In this document: positions 25,401 to 38,000 of the stretch, in pieces | How the letters are laid out: every line of letters begins with the position of its first letter | Numbering within the stretch: the stretch's first letter is position 1 | DNA from: Lineus longissimus | Taxonomy: Eukaryota; Nemertea; Pilidiophora; Heteronemertea; Lineidae | Assembly: GCF_910592395.1 (NCBI RefSeq) | Contig: NC_088313.1 | Location: 5,580,501-5,644,500, forward strand | Direction: 5' to 3' | Length of the DNA: 64,000 nucleotides | Made by a program: the position numbers and the translations under genes | The notes under the pieces: generated by a model | The model's database searches: none | What the model saw: only the letters and a program-made list of their open reading frames with translations | What the model was told of the DNA's origin: nothing

Positions 25401-26441
25401 ATGATGAACAATCCAATTTTGTCCGTTTTCCCGAGATACCTTCTTCAGCGACGGATCATCTTGGTTCTTATTGTCTTCTTTGTGTTTTTAACAGTTCTTA
25501 AACTCACCGAAAGGTGGCCTAGTTTCGAGGCTGTTCACGTGACCTCACTTCCGCCTGGTGCCATCGACACAAAACTACAGATGACAGTCGTGTCTGAGGT
25601 AGTGCTAAAGCCAGTGAATGAAGAAAACCCTGGTTCGAATTTCACATCGAAAGCTCCACATATTATCCACACGGCCCCAGGACAGGTTGTGCCAAAGATT
25701 GTCCATTTTTGTTGGTACGGAGGAATCGGAAAAATGGCAAAAATGAACTTTCGTTTCCATCACTACATCGGATTATTAGCTGTTCACAAACACATAAAAC
25801 CTGACAAAATCATGTTTTGGTACGAGAAGAAACCTGTTGGGGACTTATGGAAAGAAATCAATTCAAAAGTGACGAATATTGAGATGGTTTACCGGAAACC
25901 ACCCAATTCAATTCTGGGAAGGTCGGTAAGAATTCCCGAGCATCAATCAGACGTGGTGAGACTAGAAGCTGTGATAAAATATGGTGGCATTTATTTGGAC
26001 CTTGATGTCATCGCACTGAAATCATTTGACCCAATTCTGAAGTATGACGTCACCATGGGTCTCCAATCTGACAATGGACTGTGCAACGGGGCTATTATCG
26101 CGAAACCAGGAGCGGAGTTCTTGAAAATCTGGCATGCAGAGTACAACACGTTTTCAGATAAAGAGTGGGCATACCACTCTGTTTATTTGCCATTTAAACT
26201 TTATGAAAAACACAAAGATCTAGTGCACGTAGAGGAGAGGACTATACACAGACCAAGCTGGTTCGAACGCCAGTGGATTTACGAGGAGGGAAAACTGTAC
26301 GACTGGAGTAAAAACTACGCTATGCATTTATGGTACAGAAAATATAACAAAGATTTGACACCGGACTCGATACGAAAATTAAACACGACTTTGGGGCAGA
26401 TCTTTAGATATATTTATTACGATTCGTGGGATTTGATGTGA
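25401..26441 (+). CDS. Type II membrane glycosyltransferase, GT32-like (Gly_transf_sug, DXD motif), 346 aa
   Basis: The predicted protein has a short cytosolic tail and a signal anchor at about residues 19-35 (ILVLIVFFVFLTVLKL). A stem follows, then a catalytic domain starting VPKIVHFCWYGG (residue about 97). The DXD nucleotide-sugar motif is in GGIYLDLDVI (Asp200 and Asp202). This is the layout of Golgi GT32/DXD glycosyltransferases related to alpha-1,4-galactosyl/N-acetylglucosaminyl transferases. Downstream NGAIIAKPG and NYAMHLWYRKYN also resemble that family. The coding region is a single exon. ATG 25401 is the first in-frame Met, and ATG 25404 follows at once. The reading frame extends upstream only through non-ATG codons, and an AG acceptor at 25332 suggests a 5' UTR exon. 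Donor sugar and acceptor cannot be deduced. Confidence 0.88.
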   Translation: MMNNPILSVFPRYLLQRRIILVLIVFFVFLTVLKLTERWPSFEAVHVTSLPPGAIDTKLQMTVVSEVVLKPVNEENPGSNFTSKAPHIIHTAPGQVVPKIVHFCWYGGIGKMAKMNFRFHHYIGLLAVHKHIKPDKIMFWYEKKPVGDLWKEINSKVTNIEMVYRKPPNSILGRSVRIPEHQSDVVRLEAVIKYGGIYLDLDVIALKSFDPILKYDVTMGLQSDNGLCNGAIIAKPGAEFLKIWHAEYNTFSDKEWAYHSVYLPFKLYEKHKDLVHVEERTIHRPSWFERQWIYEEGKLYDWSKNYAMHLWYRKYNKDLTPDSIRKLNTTLGQIFRYIYYDSWDLM

Positions 26442-26660
26442 TGTTCTTCCTTGTCTAATCAGTGTCTGAAACATTCATACTGATCTTATTTTAAACACTG
26501 CCGTGTCCCATTCATCCGCACGTATTAGATAAGTTCGACATGCTATGAACATTCATACAAGACTATGAAAACGTTGTGAGAAGGTAACGTTCATAGCTGT
26601 TACACCGGCCTCAAGTCCGCCCGACGATCGTTCTGATCAGGCACATTACAAACTCTTGTA

Positions 26661-28086
26661 AGGTAAAATGGGGTATTCGTAGCCCCGGTTTAATTGTAAC
26701 CCCTGGCAATGTTTTTGATTCATATTCCGGTAACCATGGAATTATTCAGACAACCCAAGCATGGAAATGGAAGAAGTGACTCTTGAGTATCACAACAAAA
26801 ATAGTTTTGGATTATGCAACATGTTATGTATTAAGAGCTTTGGCTTTAAGAAGAAAACAAATCAGACACTTGCAGACAAAAAGTTGGGATCGAACTTTTT
26901 GCAAGGATGAATTTTCCACACTTATAGAATATTGATGTATTTGAAACTTGATTCAGGTGATCAGTATTGAGTGTAGAGAATGTTGTATGCGGCATTTGAG
27001 GTCATTATTAAAAGCAAATTTTTCAGAGACACTTTTCTGACCAAGGTACATATACATGTACTGGTGTAAAACACAAAGTTCTATTTACCACCCTTATTTT
27101 ACATTACACCTTGTGTCAGACAACCGTTTGTGATATTCTGGGTATATCCTAAACCTCAGGGTAAATGTAGCCCGTTGGATCGGGGTATTTGTAGTCCCTA
27201 CAAATAGCTCGATATATCTTGTCATAAATCATTAAAGATACTTTTAAATTTCTTCATTCTTATACCTGAATTATATTATTTGATCATAAACCTATCTGAT
27301 TTAGATACAATGTTAATCCTTTATGTACCAACAATGATACATTTGAGGTTTCATACTAGTTTATCTAGCATTATTTCAAAATAAAATATTTTCAAAGTTA
27401 CTGGTGTCTCTAGTTAAACCCACACCATTGACTTGATAGCAGCATTTCTCATGGTACATTGCATTACCATTAAGTGGTGTCAGCTATAGTTGGGGTTGAT
27501 ACATGACCAATAACTGAAAGTACAGATTTTAATGGCGCAAGACAAGACCGTCAGTCAATTCAGAATGTCACAAGATGTTGTCTGACACAAGGTGTAGTAT
27601 ACAACAGAGGCAATAAATAGAACTTTGTGTTTTTACACCAGTTTAAACTCCGTCTGATTTGCCACTATATTGTTTAAATTGTTAAGTGATTGCACCGAAC
27701 ATCACTTAATGTATTCAATAAATATCGTTTGATACCAGCAAAATCTCGTCGTCAACCTAGATTGGAATAATATTGAAAGCTTTATCACTTACTAATAAAG
27801 ACCATAATGAAAAAAATGTTCTCAAACATAAAAAAAACATGCAATTTTGAAATTTTAGTCAGGGGCTATAAATACCCCAAGGCCATGGGGTATTTGTAGC
27901 CCCTGATCACGAGTCTTGTATTGTCTCTCAGAGGTATTGGTTTAGATTAAGTGCCCTAAATTGCAGGCTGTAAAATTGGAAGAGGGCCACTTCAAGATGC
28001 TGGCCAGTTTTAGTGAATCTGCCTGGAAATCTCTTTCGTACTCAAAGTTATAGGTTAAAAGGGGCTACAATTACCCCATTTTACCT
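26661..28086. mobile_element. TIR element with TA duplication and internal inverted repeats
   Basis: AGGTAAAATGGGGTATTCGT at the left end mirrors ATTACCCCATTTTACCT at the right end, and both ends are flanked by TA. Internal blocks pair inversely: GTGTAAAACACAAAGTTCTA near 27064 with its mirror near 27630, and CACCTTGTGTCAGACAAC near 27107 with its mirror near 27580. There are also repeats of GGGGTATTTGTAG near 27183 and 27888. No transposase was seen. Confidence 0.7.
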
Positions 28087-29094
28087 TATACGTAGTCGGC
28101 ACTAAACGTGTTAAAATATGATTACATGTATTACCATTTGATTATATCTGATTCAGCTGACCCTGATGACTTTGGCCTATTTCCACTGATAACAATTATA
28201 TGGAGGTTTCATGATACTGAACAAGAGCTACGAACGACGAAAAACAAAGTGGATGAATTTATTGACGACGTTTTTGAACTGAGAGATCCCTGAAATGTTG
28301 CAAATTCGTCTAAGCACGAACCGGACACTATGGAAGTGTGACAGCTGGCCAAAGGAAGCTGGTCTATCCCACCCAAAAGCAGTTCATATGATATGCCGCA
28401 GACTTGCAGCGTCAAAGAGAAATGTATATACGACCACGCCCATTCCAGACCTGACGAAATAGAGGTTCATTTTAAAGAATAGCATCCCGTGAAGTTACTA
28501 TTTATAGCTCACAAGGTCATTTGCATAAGATATTGATGACGTTTTAGTCACGTGACAGTTGGACATCGACACTTATTTCTACGCATTTGAGCTTATTTCA
28601 AAGTCAATTATCTTTGACCCTGCATTGTTTTTAGCATGAATGATACCATAGAATCAGAGAGAGAAATATTCGGAACAATTATGTAGTATTTCTAACACTC
28701 AGACATCAGATTGAATCTAACTGCCATCGTTAGAAAGCCTGAATCCATTACGAAACCGCATGTTTGTCCGACATTGCCTGTAATTTAGGGATGGGGAAAT
28801 AGAGGGCAGCAGCTGCAGTGACGTCATCTTCGCGGAATGCTATTCTCCAGTCACGAAAGGGTTATGAAATATTCGCGCAGGGCTTGTGGATGACAGCACA
28901 TATCTTTGTACTTCGTACCTCGTCGTTCATCAGCCTAATATAAACGTATAATTTGTTGTTTCATTGCGATGCCACTGCCTGCCCATGACCTACTTGATCG
29001 ACATCAAACATTATATGTGAGCTATTAGGATCATATCATATCGTTCTGATTCACACTAACGATGTGCGCGTAGGTCTAGTGCTGCTGTGCAAAG
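28087..29094. other. Intergenic region upstream of the NRF-6-like gene
   Basis: No gene was identified. The segment just upstream of 29095 should contain the promoter and 5' UTR of the NRF-6-like gene. No diagnostic core promoter motif was recognised. Confidence 0.35.
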
Positions 29095-32000
29095 ATGGTC
29101 ATGCCCGCATGGTACAGGTTTTTCACCTTTTTTGTTTTTGTGGTGTCACCAAGCTCTGGCCAAGATCCCTTCGCAGCTGTGGTAATGCCACTCGTTTTTG
29201 ATGGCTACATTGCTGCAGCCTCTGTCTTTCATGATCTATTGAATGCGACCCGCCTCAATGTTACTGAGCGCTGTTTGGAGGAAACCACCATTCTTCTGGA
29301 AGGTATCATAAGCAGGCAGATATGGGCGCTGAACGGTGAGTAGAATGTATGTTTTCATTCCTACTGTGGAGTCTGATGGCCAAGCGGGTAACTACGCTGC
29401 TTTACGGTCACTTGCAAAAGCTTAGTGGGTGAGGATTGGGTGTGAAGTCCACCCAGATCCAAGATGTCAGTTAAAGGACAAAGGGCACTATTACCAAACT
29501 GTCGGATTCCCAGCCACCTTCTAGTTGACATCAACAATTTGTGCATAATATGGAAAAATTCTAAAGCTGACTGAATCGTCACACTGTTCCGTTGTTGACT
29601 CCGACTGGACCAGAGTTAGCTCTCCGTGCAGAAATCCTCCCAATCTTGAGCGATGCACTAAAGTAAGGCCGAATCGGTAGACGTCGTCCTGGGTACCCTA
29701 AAAGTTACCCAGGACGATCCTGGGTACCTTTTAGGACACTAAAAGTTACCCAGTTTGAAATTCGCGCACTTTTGAAACCTGCCGACGAGGTTCTTGAAAA
29801 CGGTACTTTAGCGTTTTGCAGTGCACGAATTCATTGGAATTTCGACACCTGTCAAAACACACGTGGTCAAAATGCGAGTTTCTGCCGATGATTTAGATGG
29901 CTATTTACAATCTCGTTGAGGGGTCGGGTAGCACAGTAACATACTTGGAGATAGTACGCTTGTTTTTTACGAGTTCAACACCTGGCAAATTCTTTGCGAG
30001 GAATTCTTCTAAGCCACCTACAGCACACTGCATCTCAAGCATGTCATCCTTGAGATGCGAAACCCGACCCCTACGGTGGCCCATAGAGGACATGCGTTTA
30101 TTTTCAATATATTGGAATATTTTTCTTATTACAATGCGTTTTTTCTCTCTCGAATTACAACCGCCGTCGGATTTATTTCTCACCGCCGAAAAAATAATTT
30201 CCACCGCCGGGTAAAAAATAATAATTCCCACCACCGCGGTGGAAATTAATATCGACCGCGGTGGAAATTAATATCGACCGCGGTGGAAATTAATATCCAC
30301 CGCGGTGGGAAATAATATCCACCGCCGTGAAAATAATATCCACCGCGGTGAGAAATGTTTACAAACACGATTGTGGCTGGACTAGTATCAGGTCACGGAG
30401 AGTAACAACATAAGAAAGATCGGAGCGGGAGCTAATTCGTTATTGACATCGCAAGGATGAAGACAATTGAAGAGGCAGGTCATTGACATTGTATTATTCA
30501 GGTCTACTGCCACAAGCTACTAAATCAAAGCAGGTCCTATCATACAAAGAGCCGGCATCTTCACAGCACAGGACATAGCCTAGCCTAGTAGCTGACCTAC
30601 CTCTTCAATTATCTTCATCCTTGCGATGTCAATAACGAATTAGCTCCCACTCCGATCTTTCTTATGTTGTTACTCTCCTTGACGTGATACCAGTCCAGCC
30701 ACAATCGTGGTTGTAAACATTTCTCACCGCGGTGGATATCATTTTCCACCGCGGTGGATATTATTTTCCACCGCGGTGGATATTATTTTAACCGCCGCGG
30801 TGGGTATTATTTCCACCGCGGTGGATATTATTTCTTACCGCGGTGGGTATTATTTTCCACCGCGGTGGTGGGAATTATTATTTTAACCCGGCGGTGGGAA
30901 TTATATTTTTTCGGCGGTGAGAAATAAATCCGACGGCGGTTGTAATTCGAGAGAAAAAAATCGCATTGTAAAAAGAAAAATATTCTAATATATTGAAAAT
31001 AAACGCATGTCCTCTATGGGCCACCGTAGACCCCTCAACGAGAATGTAAATAGCCATCTAAATCATCGGCAGAAACTCGCATTTTGACCACGTGTTTTTT
31101 GACAGGTGTCAAAAATTCCAATGAATTCGTGCACTGCAAAACGCTAAAGTACCGTTACCAAGAACCTCGTCGACAGGTTTCAAAAGTGCGCGAATTTCAA
31201 ACTGGGTAACTTTTAGTGTCCTAAAAGGTACCCAGGATCGTCCTGGGTAACTTTTAGGGTACCCAGGACGACATCTAGCGATTCGGCTAAAGTAAGGCCC
31301 TGCCTGGAGCCGTGCATCTACACCGAGACGTCACGCTATAGATATCGATTTTGCCTTATGCCATATAGCGATTCCTGGGATAGCCCCAATCAACCTCGGT
31401 GGCGGATGACTTTATTTGCTATTGCTTTTTTACACATGAAAATGCACTGTGTACATTGGTCCCTTTCCCTGAATTGGCTTCAGAAAATAGGAAAAATAGG
31501 AAAGAAAATGCTTAATTTGCAAGGATTCTAGCTTACCAACTCTTCAGCTCCGGTGACCAGGGTTTTCGAATACCCGTCGACATGCCTTTAGTCATTATTT
31601 CAGACTTTTTTGGCGTGCAAATATTTTGATTCGCCACATAAACCTTTCAGTTCTAGACTCTTTCGGAAAGCCACCATCAGGTATAAACGAGGGCAAGAAG
31701 GTATGGCTTGGGTCGTACGACCAATGCAGAGCAGCAAAGATGAATGACCGAAACATAACGGATGGCGCCCTGGTCGAAAAATTGAAGCACCAGTATTGCC
31801 TCGCTACTATGACCTTCTCCAGCACGCCGGGGAGACCTGTAAGTGACCGCTGTTACCATGGCCTTACACCATTATGTCCCACGTGTGATGCTGATTGGCC
31901 TCTGAAGGTGGGCCTAATTTTAAACGTTATCCGCGACAGGATACTTCTATATCTTCATTCGATTATTGGCTATTACGAAGAACAGTTTTGGAAACTGATA

Positions 32001-35000
32001 TCTGAAGTAAGGTGGCACTTTTCAATTGCAAGAGCCTTTAAAGCAAAGAAGCAAGATGAATAAAATTCCGGGTATTCGAAAAAGCTGGATCGTTGGACTG
32101 CTGGATTCCCTGGATGACTCATGGATCACCAGGATTGGGGATCATTCGGAAAATGGGATATCATAATTATGTGTATAAAAATTGGTTGCTCATCCCGACG
32201 CTCAAGTGCACCATGTTGCAAAAATCACAATAATCGGACTCAAGTACATTATCATTCAAGTTCTTCAGCAACAATAAAAACCTTCTGTCAGCTTAGTAGC
32301 TCGACGATTTTTCTGGTGAATGGTGGTCTGAGACTGAGAAATCTATGTTGGCAGTGCCAGTGTGTGTACCTGAAGCACATGGTGGGAAATGTTAGGGATT
32401 TGGAATTCGGGCAATCAATCCAGGCGGTGGTGATCCATCAGTCACAATCCAGTAAATACTGGTGTCCAGTGATCCAGCCTTTTCGAATACCCTAAAATTC
32501 TTCCCCTGGTCACACGAAGGTCCGCCTTTCCTGCCGAGCATTCCAATTCATGAATTACCTAATATTCTAGTATTTAGTATTTATTGTCTGAAGCCACCCT
32601 CTTTTCATCCAGAAATTAGAGATTGGCATATGTGTCCCAAGCAGTTGCACGAGAGAAGATGCCAAAGTCTTGACTGGTGTCGGGATAGCCTCATTGGAGG
32701 GGAAGAACGTCTCCGACAACACCACTATGATATTATCGGATGTCAAGTGTGCAAAGAACGTTCCTATCTCCACGCCTGCAGTTATTGTTATGTACGTACA
32801 CCAGAGAGTGTATTATAATAGGCATAGGCAGTTTCCGCAACCTTTTCGAACGATGAAGTACGAAGGCCCGTGGTGTAATCAAGTCATGCACGAATTCATC
32901 AACGTGACACGAATGCTGAGCAATAGACATATCCGCGGCAGAATATTTTCGCGACTCAAGAATTCTTTACCAACAAATTTAGAATCGCCTAATTATGACA
33001 TCGAATAGGCGCTGTAGTGAAGATGTCTACTGTACTCTACTAAAATCCACTATCGATTGGGTTCAATGTGAGGACTAATTAAGCCTACAGCACTCAAACA
33101 TGTCAAATTTGAGCATTAATTAGACAAGGGGAAATAAGCAACTCTGAAAACCGTCTTCGAAAACATACACACTTTGTACTTTGCCTCGTGATCGTAACTG
33201 ACGAAATACTCAAAAAGCCCTGTCGTGCATAAATTCCGCCTGGAATGTTGGTCATTTGGTTTGCAAAGATCATTTTGAGCTCTTTTTTATTTTGAATAAT
33301 TGTCTCAAATTCTGACATGTCTCATGAAAACGCTAGAGTAGGTCTTCATCTTAGTTTGAACTTTACACGCACATGACGCAGGGGAGACAGGTTTTGCCAC
33401 AAGGACTCTCTGATACGCAGGAGAGAAAGTTTCTGATAAGGGACTCTCTGCGGATAATGAGATATGAATTGTTTCTGATCTGCCACATTAAGAATTTGTT
33501 CAATACTTCCTCATATTGTATACAAAGTTCTTTATGGATATACACTTCAAATAATAAAGTCTCCAATGTTCGAAGTGTTTCTTCTTCGTCTTCTGGCGTC
33601 GGAATGGCACTCCTTGTGAGTGTGTGAAACCATGTACAAGTACATGTATGTGAATAGAGTTTGGTATGCCCTAGGAATGTCAATCCTTTATCTCTATTTG
33701 CAGACTTTATTATTTGAAGTGTATATCTATTAAGAACTTTGTATACTGTATCACACTTCAAAAATGCCAATCAAGAAGTTCTTCATATTGACTTTTCAGA
33801 ATCATTCTTTGCCTCTATGGCATCCTCATGTTAAGCGCAACATGCTACGACATCAGATTGACTCGCCAAAAGGAAGGTCGTGGATGTTTGTGTTTTAAGG
33901 CCAGGAGAACCTCGAGCATAGAATTGAAAGATCCGATCAAAGATGGCGGCATATCTCAGCTTGATGGCGCTGCCGACAATCAAGTAGATGGTCAGATGTG
34001 TGGGGGCAGCAAACCCGTACCGCTGATTGCCCGCGCTGACGAAGGCAAATATGAGATCGATGAAAGTCCTGGACACGAAGAAAGAATGACCCAAGAAAGT
34101 CAGGATGGATCACGAAGTAAGAGTGAATTCCACGCCGAATCACTCCTTTTTTTCCCGCACCTTCTTCGATTTTGATAAATTTGTCATGCAGGCGGGCATC
34201 AAAGAAAGACCGCGACACACCACATTTCAGCTCGTTCAAATCAATTCTTTTGCGTATCTTCGATTAGCACTTTTACATTTTTCTTGAAATAACCTTTAAA
34301 AGGTCATGACCTACACTTACACAATCTAGATCTTTGGACCTATCCAATGGTACCAAACTTGTGTCAATAAAGCCTCGGTTGATGAATAGACTGCTCTGAT
34401 TAAATGTGGGCTTGGGGTATTAGGATATAAATGAAGAAGACAAAATATACTTCTTCTGACCACTTTATATAGTGTGATGAGTTGATCATGCATTCTGTGG
34501 GCAGAACGCCAATGGGTGGTAACACCAGATTTGTCCAAAATATCTGACTGAGGGTGGGCCCATGTAATCTACAGTAGAACCTCTCTATTAAGGATACCCT
34601 AGGGACTGACAAGTGCTGTACTTAATAGAGAGATGTCCTGAATACAGAGGTCAAACTTGAATGGAAACAACCAAAATGGGACAAAAACTAGTGTCCTTGA
34701 TATAGAGAGGCTGTTCTTGATAGAGAGGGTGTCCTTGATAGAGAGTTGACGGCTAAGGGAGGTTCGACTGTATGTTTTTCTTTCTCTCCAGGTCTACCCA
34801 GCAGGCTGTTGATAGCTTTCTCCGCGTACACTAACGGAAAGAAGTTACTGAGCACTGACCAGCCGGACGATACCCTCCCTGTCCTCCATGGCATCCGCTT
34901 CCTCAGTATGACATGGATAATATCAGGCCATGCACTTTTTTGGGTTTTAATCACTGGTGGCTACGGTAAGTGAGCCCACGTAAATGCATCCATATTTTTG

Positions 35001-38000
35001 TCTCCGTCTCCAGATCTGGTTCGACTGTTGCTCAAATGTACTGAGTACGGAGTGAAAGGCGGATATATTTTAGTAAACCCAAAAGTATGTGTCCAGTTCC
35101 TAGGTTTAGCATGGATTATATCATGCAATGAACTCTTCGGGGTTGCTTAACTGGCGGCGTTGATCGGTGATGAGTGCGCCTTCAGTAAATCTGTGCAAGT
35201 TCCTGAGTGTTCTTGTCTCTCGTCTGAAGACATTCGGTAAACGCCGGGTGTATGACGTTAATTGTATGGCAAGCCAAAGCGGAAAAAATGCAGGACTTCA
35301 TTTGTACGTATAAGAACACACATTTAACGTCAGGACCTTTCATTTTCTTATCTAAATCTCCTTTTTTCCATACTTTAAAACAAAATCGTATCATAAAATT
35401 TTTTTAAAAGGGCTTTTTATTCATCATGGCTTCATATTTTCATATCTGTACACTATCATCGATCATGTCAAAAATATTTCGTTCTGTAAAAAGATTTTTC
35501 ATATTAATTTTTTTTTCGTTTAGTAAAGACATTTTTTATATACAGAAAAATGTTTATCATACAAATATTTTTATCATATCAGAAAGTTTTTCGTTCAGTA
35601 AAAACATTTTCATACCAGGAGCAAAAACTGATGACGTTTGGTACTATTGTCGTGTTGCAAAAATGATTCCATGCTTCATATTGTAATCCTCCTGTATCAT
35701 TCAATTCCTCCCGAAATCTAAGTCGTGTACCAATAATATACATGGTATAAAGATGAAAAAACTTTAATTCTATGGTAGGCTCTTCAATTTTTTTATGATA
35801 TGATTTTTTTAAGTATGGAAAAAGGAGAATTTAGATAAAAAATTAAAGGTCCTGACGTTAAATTTGTGTTCTTATACGTTCAAATGAAGTCCTGCATTTT
35901 TTCCGCTTTGGCTTGCCATATAATTGGCACTCAAATATGAGGCACTTTGCCGTTGAACCTGGGGACGATCATCACATCGACCGTTTTAGGAGTTCACTAA
36001 AGATATTCCTTTTAAAAAGTTGTATTTCTTAAATGGGTGAAATTCTGGATATACGTTTATTTAGTGGAATAGTATTTAGCTTTAATTAATTAATTTATTT
36101 ATTTATTCGTGTAAAATACATGTACAATATTTGATATAACATGACAAGACATTGGATTATGAACAAAATAAAACGTACATGCATTACACTGGTAACCATG
36201 TAGGTCGAGACCTATTATATGGCACCAGATAATATGGGTTGTGTCGTCGGGGTGCCGGCGACATGCGCACTAAGTGGGCCGACAGTTTGCACAACGGCAG
36301 AAAGTGACGAAAGTGCACATGTCGTCGACATCCAAACGATCCAACCTGTCAAAATAATAAACATTAAGGGACGATTTAAAATGCATTTTTTTCAAATTAT
36401 GTAATTGGACCGGGAGGCTGTTCCACAGCTTCTGTGTCCTCACCCAGTATGAGGCACCGAACGTCTCCGAGTGGAATCTCGGCTGCGCCAGTCGTAAACC
36501 GTCGCCCCTTACAGCCGGGGTTATATAAAAACGTGCATTAAAATCCAGGACATTATAATAAGAATCGTGCATAAAAACTAGATCCTTGATTTCCCGACGG
36601 TACGACAGGGGCAGCAGAGACAACGCTCGCAGACGCTCCACATATGGCATATCAGGGCCTAAAATGTGACGAGTCACCCTCCGCTGGACACGCTCTAAAG
36701 TTTCAAGATCACGTCGCACATGTGTGTCGAATACCACCGTACCATATTCAAGGCGACTACGCACAAGTGATTTATACAACATGATATTCAAATTAACGTC
36801 TGCAGTACGCCCGCATACACGCCTGATCATACCCCACATTCTACTTGCACTGCTTGCAATACCATTGACATGAGATGACCATGACAGGTCCGAAGAAAAG
36901 ACAATACCAAGATCATATGCCTATTGACTATCATGAGCGCCATTGAAAGTTATTTATTTCGGTGGAAAGGGTGCCTTATACATATTATCTACATTTTTCA
37001 CGGTGGGTTAAGGTTTCGGTTTGCCTTTACAAAAATACGTGCTTACCTGGAGAGGAAGTGACAACACAAAAGAAATCAACAAAATATCAGCTTATTTTAA
37101 GGGGCGTGAGGCCGACATTTATTGTTTTTATCCGTTTATATCCCTCCAACACTGTAATGGAACGGCCTTGGTTCTATTGTGTTACGAAAGTAAACCAATA
37201 CCTTTAACACCGTGATTTTTATCATATCTTCTACGGTGTTAGGTTCCTCCTGACCATGACGAATCATATCAGACCGGGAATTCCCAGAGTCCAATAATGG
37301 ACTTAAAGGACAATTGCCATTATCATTGCAGTATCTTTGTTCTTCTGTTGGTTCATCAGTCAACTATTTTTTAAACGCGTTTGATGCTTTTCCGAATTTG
37401 TTTCAGCTCTTAGATAGTAGAACAATGCGTTATTCGTTATTTCTATTGCGCACAAGTCCTGGCGCGAAAGACCTTTCCCGCCACGTGAGTGCACGCCGCG
37501 ATCCGAGTTCACGTCACCTCTTCTATCAAGATGCAACGTCATATCCATTTATCGTCGCAGTTGCGGGGTAATCAAGCGGCATCAGCGTAATGTCGGAAAA
37601 ATCGGTATCAGTACCATGACCTCAAGGGGTAGATCCTAGCTCCAGGAAAAGGCCTCACTAGTTCATTGTTCCACGTGGGAAACGTCCATGCGTGGAGACC
37701 TAACTCGGGTAGGAGAGGCTAAGATTTTCGATCCGAGAACGAGAATAATAATAATAATAATAATAATTTATTATATTAAAAGTGCTTTTGAATGAAAATC
37801 ATTTGCAAAGCACTGTACAATTTAAAAAACCACACATAGTAAAAGAGAAAAATTGTACATAGAGATTAAAACATTCATAGAGATTAAAACATTTAGGTGC
37901 TGGTGTCGAAGTGTTCAATAAAAAGGTGAGTTTTGAGATGTTTTTTGAAGGCGTTGGTGCCAATGGGATCACGCATCCAGGCCGGAAGTGAGTTCCACAG

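Noticed and set aside
35426-35686. 86-codon Phe/Ile-rich frame
   Set aside because: It lies in the AT-rich tandem-repeat loop of a fold-back element; biased composition explains the open frame.
36219-36404. Small plus-strand gene repeated exactly at 63016-63201
   Set aside because: The identical frame in two places is the antisense shadow of the two LINE copies.
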